From: an uncultured Anaerosacchariphilus sp.
GTDB taxonomy: Bacteria > Bacillota > Clostridia > Lachnospirales > Lachnospiraceae
NCBI GenBank assembly: GCA_934373375.1
Contig: CAKROP010000017.1
Location: forward strand, 1-14,627
Direction: 5' to 3'
DNA: 14,627 nt
Within the stretch, counting starts at the first letter, position 1, and the number at the start of each line of letters is the position of its first letter. Both the position numbers and the translations under genes were made by a program. The notes under the pieces were generated by a model. The model saw nothing but the letters and a program-made list of their open reading frames with translations. It was not told the origin of the DNA and searched no databases. Shown here piece after piece: positions 7,636-12,942 of this stretch.

Positions 7636-8163
7636 TTAATCGACGAACTCTAACACGCCGATATACGGCAGATTCCGGTATTTCTGATCGTAATCCAGGC
7701 CATAGCCCACCACGAACTCATCCGGAATCGTAAATCCGGTGTATTCCACGTCCACATCTACGACTCTGCGGTCCGGCTTGTCAAGCAGGGTACACAGGGT
7801 CATGGTCTTCGGATTACGCTGTCCCAGAAGCTTTACCAGGTGGCTTAAGGTCCGTCCGGAATCAATGATGTCCTCTACGATAATCACGTTCTTGCCCTGC
7901 AGCGGCTCGTCAAGGTCCTTGCTTAAGCGTACCACGCCGCTGGACTTGGTCTCCGCGCCGTAGCTGGATACCTGCATAAAATCGATGGTCACCGGCACGG
8001 TAATTCTCTTGGCCAGCTCGCATACAAAGAATACGCTGCCCTTCAGGATACAAATCAGGTGAACCTCTTCGCCTGCAAACTTTTCGCTGATCTTCTGTCC
8101 CAGCTCTTTGATCTTCGCGTCTACTTCCTCTTCGGGAATCATAACTCTGATTTTCTCAGCCAT
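7636..8163 (-). CDS. hpt: Hypoxanthine phosphoribosyltransferase
   Basis: Purine salvage: converts hypoxanthine, and usually guanine, with PRPP to IMP or GMP in the cytoplasm. 175 residues from the chosen start, normal for the family. The PRPP-binding motif is VIIVEDIIDSGRTL, and the purine-binding LLDKP with a later conserved valine and aspartate lies in the C-terminal third. Two in-frame ATGs compete, at 8169 and 8163. I chose 8163 because the GGAGG site lies 8 bases before it but only 2 bases before the other. The first 8 bases (ATGGCTGA) overlap the end of tilS, so translation is probably coupled. tilS-hpt-ftsH is a conserved Firmicutes trio; in B. subtilis TilS and HprT are reported to cooperate in activating ftsH transcription. 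Confidence 0.96.
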   Translation of the reverse strand: MAEKIRVMIPEEEVDAKIKELGQKISEKFAGEEVHLICILKGSVFFVCELAKRITVPVTIDFMQVSSYGAETKSSGVVRLSKDLDEPLQGKNVIIVEDIIDSGRTLSHLVKLLGQRNPKTMTLCTLLDKPDRRVVDVDVEYTGFTIPDEFVVGYGLDYDQKYRNLPYIGVLEFVD

Positions 8164-9559
8164 GTTCATTTCCTCCGTTTATCTGTACTTTTAAAATGTT
8201 CCTTGTCTCTTCCGTGACCTTGTACGCTTCGCTGATACGATGCCCCGGAATCCATACAATATGCGATCCATCCGCCAGCAGCAGAAGCTCGTCCCGCTCC
8301 GATGCCGGCACCTTTTCATCAATCAGATACGCCTTCAGCTTTTTGCGCCCGTGCGCTCTGTTAATCTCCAGATAATCACCGGGCTTACGCCCCCGGATCT
8401 CCAGACATTTTTTTATTTTATCATAGTCAAACCATTTCGTATATGTTTTTTGGGGAATAATTTCAATTTTTTCCGCCGGATACAGGGCAAATTCCCATTT
8501 TCGTCCCCGGATGGCAACGCTGCCGGGAATCTCCGGACAAAACGATATGGGACTGGTTTTCTCACTGTCCTGCTGCCGCGCAGGCTTCTCACTCCGACTG
8601 AGCCGCACGCCCTCATATTCCCGTCTTGCGCTGCGGCCACCCGGCAGATCCATTCTGCTCCCGGTCTGCTTTTCGAACAGCTCCCGGAGCATCTCGATGT
8701 GAACCCGCTCCACGTCCTTGAGTCCGCCAAGCTCCGCCATGCACCGCCTCAGCAGCCTGCTTCCGATCAGGGGATCCTGCATGGAAAATGCGTTCGTGAA
8801 GACAAACCGCGCGCCGTCCTCTTCCCGCACACAGAGCCGGTAGGCTTCCGCCGTCTTCCGCTCCAGAAACGCCTCCACCTCCCCAAGCTCCGCAGCCGCC
8901 TCGGCCACATGTCGGATCGCCTTCGCGTTGACATTCTCCCGGGCCGTCTTCAGAATGCCGCCCCGAATCCGGTTGCGTGTGTAATCCATGCTCAGGTTCG
9001 TGCTGTCAGTGCGCCAGGCTATCCCACGCCCGGTCAGCCACGCCTCGATTTCCTCACGCTCTGCACAGAGCAAAGGCCGAATGATATTGTCCCGCGCCGG
9101 GCTCATGCCGGACAGCCCCTTTAGGCCGCTTCCGCGGAACAGCTGAAACAGTACCGTCTCCGCCTGATCCCCCGCATGGTGGGCCACCGCAATCCGCGCG
9201 CCCCCAAGACGCTCCGCTTCCTCCGCGAAGGCCTCATACCTGCAGAACCGGCCGGCCTCCTCCAGCGTCAGATGCTCCCGCCGAGACCTTCCCTGCACGT
9301 CGAAGGAACGGACGGAAAGCGGAACCTCCAGGCTTCCGCAAAGCTCCCGTACATAGGCCTCGTCCCCGTCGGCCTCCGCGCCCCGCAGACAATGATTTAC
9401 ATGCACTGCGGACAGCGCTGCGCCCTTTTCTCCGCACAGCTCTTTCAACAGGAAAAGCAGGCATACGGAATCCGCACCTCCCGATATGCCCGCCACAATC
9501 CTGTCTCCCGGACGAATCATCTGATATTTTTCTGTAAATGCACGCACACGATCCAGCAT
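8156..9559 (-). CDS. tilS: tRNA(Ile)-lysidine synthase
   Basis: Attaches lysine to C34 of the CAU-anticodon tRNA-Ile so that it reads AUA; an essential cytoplasmic ATP-dependent enzyme. From ATG 9559 it has 467 residues. The PP-loop SGGADS is at 26-31. The N-type ATPase domain includes VNHCLRG, HHAGDQAETVLF and the TDSTN and YTRNRIR motifs. A central helical domain follows, then the C-terminal TilS domain with RGRKPGD, GRKKLKAYLIDEKVP and VWIPGHRIS. An ATG at 9589 would add ten residues but has no ribosome binding site and would lie at the start point of the extended -10 promoter at 9597-9605. The 9559 start has AAAGGA upstream, though somewhat far. The gene overlaps hpt by 8 bases. The segment around residues 290-340 (TGSRMDLPGG onward) is the variable middle. 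Confidence 0.95.
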   Translation of the reverse strand: MLDRVRAFTEKYQMIRPGDRIVAGISGGADSVCLLFLLKELCGEKGAALSAVHVNHCLRGAEADGDEAYVRELCGSLEVPLSVRSFDVQGRSRREHLTLEEAGRFCRYEAFAEEAERLGGARIAVAHHAGDQAETVLFQLFRGSGLKGLSGMSPARDNIIRPLLCAEREEIEAWLTGRGIAWRTDSTNLSMDYTRNRIRGGILKTARENVNAKAIRHVAEAAAELGEVEAFLERKTAEAYRLCVREEDGARFVFTNAFSMQDPLIGSRLLRRCMAELGGLKDVERVHIEMLRELFEKQTGSRMDLPGGRSARREYEGVRLSRSEKPARQQDSEKTSPISFCPEIPGSVAIRGRKWEFALYPAEKIEIIPQKTYTKWFDYDKIKKCLEIRGRKPGDYLEINRAHGRKKLKAYLIDEKVPASERDELLLLADGSHIVWIPGHRISEAYKVTEETRNILKVQINGGNEHG

Positions 9560-9596
9560 TTTCCAGTTTTCCTTTCGTAGTTTTTCCATTGCTTTT

Positions 9597-9605
9597 AGTA
9601 TACCA
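9597..9605 (-). promoter_or_regulatory. Extended -10 promoter of tilS-hpt-ftsH
   Basis: TGGTATACT on the minus strand, an extended -10 with one mismatch to TATAAT, right after the spoIIE stop codon. No good -35 is present (TGGTAA at 18 bases). Transcription would begin near 9590 and give tilS a leader of about 30 bases with the 9559 start. It would let the essential trio be expressed apart from sporulation-controlled spoIIE. There is no terminator between spoIIE and tilS. Confidence 0.45.
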
Positions 9606-9612
9606 TATCTCT

Positions 9613-10986
9613 TTAATACTTTACCAGCCCCATCACCAGCACCGTCATATCGTCGGCGGGCTCCTTCTCCCGGTACTGACGCACCCGGGCCAGAATGTAA
9701 GCCGCCAGCTCGGACGGATTTCCTGTATCATGCTCCAGAATGATATCCTTCATCAATTTTTCCTGATGAGCCGCAGGCAGCGCATCCAGCACGCCGTCGG
9801 TGACCATGATGACCATGTCGCCGTCGTAGAGCTTTTTACTGGTACAGTCCGGCTCCAGCTTGTGAAAGACGCCCGCAGGCAGGCTGGTTGAGGAAATGGT
9901 TTCCACCCAGTTTTCCCGCCGGATAAAGGTGGTGGACGCGCCCACCTTCAGGAACTCGCAGATACCCGTATACAAATCCAGCGAACTGATATCAATGGTG
10001 GAGAACACCTGCGCGTCCGACCGCACGATCAACGCCGAATTGATCATCCGCACCGCCGTCTCCTTGGAGAATCCCGCCTCCAGAAACTGCTCCAGCAGAT
10101 CGATGACCATCTCACTGTCCCGGTAAGCGGCCATGCCGGACCCCATACCGTCCGACAGCGCTCCGATAAACTGCCCCTCCCGGCACCGATGCAGGGAAAA
10201 ATTGTCCCCGGAAATGGTTTCTTTACTTTTGACCGCCTTCTCTACGCCGCAGAGCACTTGGAAGTTCGTCCGTTCCGCGAAAAGCACTGTCACCTTCTCG
10301 CTCCCCACAAAGGCCCGGCTGTCCTTGCCCGGCATCATGGCCTTCTTCATCATCCTGGACAACACCTCCGCAATATCCTTCGTCGCCACACATTTCCGCC
10401 TGCGGGTACTGACCGTCAGATACACCTCCTGCCGCCGGTGCTCCTCCTGATAGACCAGCACTGAATGGACGCAGAGTCCCATGCCCTTCAGTTTTTTCGC
10501 TAAAACCTCTTCCAGTTCCTCGTCCGGCCTGGTATCCCAGGCATATTCTACGGTATCCGTCATGATCTGGGCCATTTCTCCCAGCTGTATCGCCACTGCC
10601 GCGCGGTTTTCCTCCAGCCTGGTCTTCCAGAGCAGCTTCATTTTCTCTGTCTTATCCAGCTGTTCGTTCTCCGGAACGGCTTCCGCTTTCTGCCCTCCTC
10701 CCGCGAAGCTTATCGCCAGATTGCCGAAGGCCTCCCGGTAATCCCGCAGGCGCTGCTGCACCGGATGGGGCGTTTCCTCATTTTCCATGGGAAGGGGTCT
10801 TAAAATCCATGCCAGAATCCCGCCGCAGATCACCGTCAGCGAACACACCAAAAGCCCCTGGGCCGCCCCCAGCAGGATGGCGTAATCCCGATCCATCTGA
10901 AGCATCCCCACGCCGATCTGCATCGCCGCCACACAGCTGCCCGCCACAATTCCGTAGAGCCAGCCATAATTTTCCTCTCGTCTCAC
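9613..10986 (-). CDS. spoIIE: Stage II sporulation protein E, short form (PP2C phosphatase)
   Basis: Membrane serine phosphatase that dephosphorylates SpoIIAA and so activates sigma-F in the forespore; in B. subtilis it also binds FtsZ at the polar septum. Here it has 457 residues, against about 830 in B. subtilis. Only two membrane segments are seen (about 11-28 and 36-62) in place of ten. A cytoplasmic region of about 190 residues includes the regulatory helix area (RAAVAIQLGEMAQIM). The PP2C domain starts at SGDNFSL (259-265), with metal-binding aspartates in ALSDGMGSG (Asp279), VTDGVLDAL (Asp397) and ADDMTVL (Asp445, Asp446), so catalysis should be intact. The start is GTG at 10986 after GGAGGAG. 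Nothing upstream encodes a lost N-terminus, and a terminator and promoter fill the 215-base gap, so the short form looks genuine. Confidence 0.94.
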   Translation of the reverse strand: MRREENYGWLYGIVAGSCVAAMQIGVGMLQMDRDYAILLGAAQGLLVCSLTVICGGILAWILRPLPMENEETPHPVQQRLRDYREAFGNLAISFAGGGQKAEAVPENEQLDKTEKMKLLWKTRLEENRAAVAIQLGEMAQIMTDTVEYAWDTRPDEELEEVLAKKLKGMGLCVHSVLVYQEEHRRQEVYLTVSTRRRKCVATKDIAEVLSRMMKKAMMPGKDSRAFVGSEKVTVLFAERTNFQVLCGVEKAVKSKETISGDNFSLHRCREGQFIGALSDGMGSGMAAYRDSEMVIDLLEQFLEAGFSKETAVRMINSALIVRSDAQVFSTIDISSLDLYTGICEFLKVGASTTFIRRENWVETISSTSLPAGVFHKLEPDCTSKKLYDGDMVIMVTDGVLDALPAAHQEKLMKDIILEHDTGNPSELAAYILARVRQYREKEPADDMTVLVMGLVKY

Positions 10987-11030
10987 CTTTTACTCCTCCT
11001 CGTCTTCTGTGTGTGTCTGTGTGATTGGGA

Positions 11031-11063
11031 ATTATAGAGGACCGAAACGGATTATTTTGTCAA
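11031..11063 (-). promoter_or_regulatory. Spo0A-type promoter of spoIIE with a 21-bp spacer
   Basis: Perfect TTGACA (11063-11058) and perfect TATAAT (11036-11031) separated by 21 bases rather than 17. In B. subtilis the Spo0A-activated sigma-A promoters of spoIIE and spoIIG show the same over-long spacing (21 and 22 bases). The transcript would begin near 11024, about 38 bases before the GTG. Confidence 0.85.
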
Positions 11064-11098
11064 ATGGAGGCGGGTGATTTCAGATCTTTTCGGCAAAA
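11055..11098. promoter_or_regulatory. Spo0A boxes at the spoIIE promoter
   Basis: Two matches to the 0A box (TTTTGTCRAA). TTTTGTCAAA on the plus strand (11055-11064) overlaps the -35. TTTTGCCGAAAA on the minus strand (11098-11087) has one mismatch in the core and lies 23 bases upstream of the -35. The -35 overlap follows partly from TTGACA itself, so the upstream box is the more independent evidence. Confidence 0.65.
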
Positions 11099-11138
11099 GG
11101 GGACATAGAATACGGTTTAAGAACCTGCCGGAAAGCAT

Positions 11139-11174
11139 AAAGGCTGTCCGGAACCTTCCCGGTCCCGGACAGCC
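11139..11174 (-). terminator. Terminator after divIC
   Basis: A stem of 14 pairs with one G-U (11142-11155 with 11161-11174), including the perfect GGCTGTCCGG and its complement, with a 5-base loop. UUUAUG follows in the minus-strand RNA. It lies 27 bases after the divIC stop and upstream of the spoIIE promoter, and so separates the two units. The U-run is short but the stem is strong. Confidence 0.8.
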
Positions 11175-11201
11175 CTTCCATTCGCATATTATGTAAACCA
11201 A

Positions 11202-11507
11202 TTATTCTTTAGCCTTGAACAGAATCTCATCGGGATAAACCAGTCCGAGCCGCTCCTTCGCCACTTCCTCCACATACTTCTTGGTCTGGACGTATTTGCC
11301 AAGCTCCTCGATATCCTTCGAGCGCTGTTCCTCTTCTTCGATCTGAGCCATCAGCTGTTCTTCCTGCTTCTGATAGGCCGCATTCTTCTGCTGGAGCTGA
11401 TGCTTCGCATAAAAACCCGTTACCAGAAGACACATGACTGTCAGTACAATCAGTCGGTAGCCCATACGCTTTCTGCGATTCATTCCGCGCCGGGTCTTCG
11501 TCGTCAT
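11202..11507 (-). CDS. divIC: Septum formation initiator DivIC/FtsB family
   Basis: Small bitopic division protein that with FtsL and DivIB forms the septal DivIC-FtsL-DivIB (FtsQLB) complex. 101 residues. A basic cytoplasmic N-terminus (MTTKTRRGMNRRKRMG) precedes one transmembrane segment at about 17-34. An extracytoplasmic coiled coil rich in Gln and Glu runs from about 35 to 75, then the family signature KERLGLVYPDEILF at about 85-98. The start at 11507 has AAAGGAG only 2 bases upstream, a tight spacing, but the next ATG (11483) has no site. It keeps the B. subtilis position between yabQ and spoIIE; yabR, which follows divIC there, is absent. A vegetative promoter in the end of yabQ (11606-11634) probably drives it. 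Confidence 0.9.
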   Translation of the reverse strand: MTTKTRRGMNRRKRMGYRLIVLTVMCLLVTGFYAKHQLQQKNAAYQKQEEQLMAQIEEEEQRSKDIEELGKYVQTKKYVEEVAKERLGLVYPDEILFKAKE

Positions 11508-11569
11508 AGCTCCTTTCGCCTCACTTTCATTCTGAAAACTATTTCCACAGCCAGTCTTTCTTCGCGTTT

Positions 11570-11593
11570 CCCACAGAAACCTCTGTCTGCGGG
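11570..11593 (-). other. Hairpin in the divIC leader
   Basis: CCCGCAGA and TCTGTGGG in the minus-strand RNA form 8 pairs, one of them G-U, around an 8-base loop. If transcription starts near 11599 from the promoter at 11606-11634, this hairpin sits almost at the 5' end of the divIC mRNA, where it could slow 5' decay. No U-run follows. Confidence 0.35.
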
Positions 11594-11598
11594 TATAT

Positions 11599-11940
11599 TT
11601 ATTTAATTATAATCTTTTTTATACATTTATGCAATTTTTTTCTTATGAAATTGACCATATTTCGAAGCATTTTCGAAAGCAGCAGCCAGGAAAGCATGCC
11701 CAACGCCACTGCCACCACCGCAAAGCCCCTTACCGCCCCGCTGTTCTCCCGGTACAGCATCCGGAAAATCAGGAAACCGCAGAGCAGCCAGTAGATCAGA
11801 TCCTCCGCTGCCATCCAGACGGTTCCATGGAAAACCAGCCGCCGGAAGACCTTCAGTCCCCCGTACAGGAAGGCCAGGGCCGCGCCGCAGAGAAAGGCTT
11901 TTCCAAAAAACTGCAGTTCAAAAAGAATTCCACCGGCCAT
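11599..11940 (-). CDS. yabQ: Spore cortex protein YabQ
   Basis: Integral membrane protein which in B. subtilis is made in the mother cell, sits in the outer forespore membranes and is needed for cortex synthesis. 113 residues with about three hydrophobic segments (near 12-30, 46-61 and 71-90) and a lysine-rich tail (RKKLHKCIKKIIIK). It is shorter than the B. subtilis protein, which has about twice this length. The assignment rests on the weakly conserved membrane pattern plus position directly between yabP and divIC. It starts 3 bases after the yabP stop and I see no Shine-Dalgarno sequence, so ribosomes finishing yabP probably re-initiate here. Its last codons are very AT-rich and hold a likely promoter for divIC. 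Confidence 0.82.
   Translation of the reverse strand: MAGGILFELQFFGKAFLCGAALAFLYGGLKVFRRLVFHGTVWMAAEDLIYWLLCGFLIFRMLYRENSGAVRGFAVVAVALGMLSWLLLSKMLRNMVNFIRKKLHKCIKKIIIK
11606..11634 (-). promoter_or_regulatory. Vegetative promoter for divIC within the end of yabQ
   Basis: TTGCAT (11634-11629), 17 bases, then perfect TATAAT (11611-11606). The -35 keeps only the TTG core. The predicted start near 11599 is at the yabQ stop, leaving about 90 bases of leader. divIC is needed for growth, while yabP and yabQ look mother-cell specific and shielded by a terminator, so an extra promoter here makes sense. Confidence 0.55.
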
Positions 11941-11943
11941 AGG

Positions 11944-12228
11944 CTATTTGAACAGGCGGCCCAGGATCGACGCGCCCGCCTTATGAAAATCTGTGACCTC
12001 CGAATAGGCCATGCTGTCTATCCGTCCCTCGATATCCACCTCACCCTTCTCCAGGGTCAGACGGTTCACATGGAGATCGGCGCCTTTGATGGTCAGCATA
12101 CCCTGTTCCGTCTCCAGCAGGATTTCCGCAATATCGAAGGAAATCACGTCGGTCACGCCGCTGATGGTGCCCGTCCGCCGGTTGCTTAAGAGCAGCTTAT
12201 GAGCTTTCGCGTATTGCTTTTCTTCCAA
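11944..12228 (-). CDS. yabP: Sporulation protein YabP
   Basis: Spore-coat/cortex-stage protein of the YabP/YqfC family, made under sigma-E in B. subtilis and needed with YabQ for spore formation. 94 residues, close to the family length. Recognised from LLLSNRRTGTISGV, DVISFD, EILLETEQGMLTIKG, LHVNRLTLEKGEV and IDSMAYSE. No membrane segment. The start is TTG at 12228, supported by GGGGAGG 7 bases upstream (12242-12236); this start and site lie in the 3' arm and U-run of a terminator-like hairpin. A sigma-E promoter (12263-12291) precedes it. yabQ follows after 3 bases, so the two form a mother-cell operon. Confidence 0.93.
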   Translation of the reverse strand: MEEKQYAKAHKLLLSNRRTGTISGVTDVISFDIAEILLETEQGMLTIKGADLHVNRLTLEKGEVDIEGRIDSMAYSEVTDFHKAGASILGRLFK

Positions 12229-12281
12229 AAAAAGACCTCCCCATTCACTTAATCCATGATTAAATGTATGAAAAGGTCTTT
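12227..12281 (-). terminator. Terminator-like hairpin covering the yabP ribosome binding site
   Basis: Arms 12268-12281 and 12231-12244 form 14 consecutive pairs in the minus-strand RNA, three of them G-U (C-A mismatches on the other strand). The loop holds a second small hairpin (TTAATC/GATTAA). Seven U's follow (12233-12227), of which the last two belong to the yabP TTG start. It lies 17 bases after the rqcP stop. It should stop HU-rqcP read-through, and in any read-through RNA hide the yabP GGGGAGG site. Confidence 0.78.
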
Positions 12282-12291
12282 CTCAGTATTC
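12263..12291 (-). promoter_or_regulatory. Sigma-E promoter of yabP-yabQ
   Basis: GAATACT (12291-12285), a 14-base spacer, then CATACATT (12270-12263). The B. subtilis sigma-E consensus is about KMATATT-N14-CATACAHT, so the -10 is perfect and the -35 has one mismatch. yabP and yabQ are sigma-E genes in B. subtilis, which supports the call. Transcription would begin near 12257, inside the loop of the hairpin above. Confidence 0.8.
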
Positions 12292-12298
12292 CTGCTTC

Positions 12299-12538
12299 TT
12301 ACAGATAACGATACAGCTCTTTTGCGTCATCCTTGCGGACGGTCTCCTGGACGTCCAGAACCTCCACCCTTACGGACTTGCTGCCAAACTGAATCTCGAT
12401 GATGTCGCCCGCCTTCACGTTCACAGACGCCTTGGCCACCTTGTCGTTGACCAGCACGCGTCCTGCGTCACAGGCTTCATTGGCTACGGTTCTCCGCTTA
12501 ATCAGCCGGGAAATCTTTAAATATTTATCAAGACGCAT
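12299..12538 (-). CDS. rqcP: S4-domain RNA-binding protein RqcP (YabO)
   Basis: Binds stalled 50S subunits with RqcH and helps add C-terminal alanine tails in bacterial ribosome quality control (B. subtilis YabO, now RqcP). 79 residues, nearly all S4 domain: MRLDKYLKISRLIKRRTVANEACDAGRV is not fully quoted here, but the core reads MRLDKYLKIS, RRTVANEAC, GRVLVNDKVAK and VKAGDIIEI. The length and the position before yabP separate it from the longer HslR-type heat-shock proteins. It starts 3 bases after the HU stop with no good ribosome binding site of its own (AAGGA lies about 17 bases away), so it is probably coupled to HU translation. It should be expressed in growth from the HU promoter, with the terminator after it limiting entry into yabP. 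Confidence 0.9.
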   Translation of the reverse strand: MRLDKYLKISRLIKRRTVANEACDAGRVLVNDKVAKASVNVKAGDIIEIQFGSKSVRVEVLDVQETVRKDDAKELYRYL

Positions 12539-12541
12539 AGA

Positions 12542-12814
12542 TTAGTTCAGAGCATCCTTCAGCGCTTTTCCAGCCTTAAACTTCGGGGACTTGGAAGCCG
12601 CAATCTTCATAGCCTCGCCAGTCTGCGGGTTTCTTCCCTCTCTTGCAGCTCTCTCAGATACCTCGAAGGTTCCGAATCCAACCAGCTGGATCTTCTCGCC
12701 CTTCTTCAGCTCCTCTGCTACTACGTCTGTGAAAGCCTTCAGAGCCTTCTCTGCGTCCTTCTTGGATAATTCAGTCTTCTCTGCGATAGCAGCAACTAAT
12801 TCCATTCTGTTCAT
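12542..12814 (-). CDS. hup: HU-type histone-like DNA-binding protein
   Basis: Small basic dimeric protein that bends and compacts DNA. 90 residues, the standard HU length. It shows the helical N-terminus ([20 protein letters not shown]), [12 protein letters not shown], the DNA-binding arm [20 protein letters not shown] with the intercalating proline in RNPQTG, and the final [11 protein letters not shown] rather than IHF from the sequence and the clostridial setting. The start at 12814 has AGGAGG with about 9 bases of spacing. A strong promoter lies upstream and rqcP follows after 3 bases. An HU gene before yabO is known in other clostridia; in B. subtilis hbs is elsewhere. Confidence 0.96.
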   Translation of the reverse strand: MNRMELVAAIAEKTELSKKDAEKALKAFTDVVAEELKKGEKIQLVGFGTFEVSERAAREGRNPQTGEAMKIAASKSPKFKAGKALKDALN

Positions 12815-12897
12815 CTGGTAATTCCTCCTAATAATACTACTACTCTTTTTTGTCGATGATATGTCTGTGTGTGCGTTCTGCCATATCTTCTTTCCTA

Positions 12898-12926
12898 TTT
12901 ATACCCGTTTCTCAATTATTTGTCAA
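12898..12926 (-). promoter_or_regulatory. Strong vegetative promoter of hup-rqcP
   Basis: TTGACA (12926-12921), 17 bases, TATAAA (12903-12898), only one base from full consensus. Transcription should start near 12891 with a leader of about 77 bases. The -35 lies only 17 bases past the phosphohexomutase stop, and I see no terminator between. CCCG and CGGG flank the promoter as a short inverted repeat of unknown meaning. Confidence 0.85.
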
Positions 12927-12942
12927 GGCATTTCGGGTTTTG

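Noticed and set aside
9613..10986. spoIIE as a truncated pseudogene
   Set aside because: The gene has its own promoter, ribosome binding site and GTG start, membrane segments at its N-terminus and an intact catalytic domain, with no remnants upstream.
11014..11023. GT-rich stretch as a microsatellite or CRISPR-like repeat
   Set aside because: It is a short imperfect run of a few units with no regular spacers.
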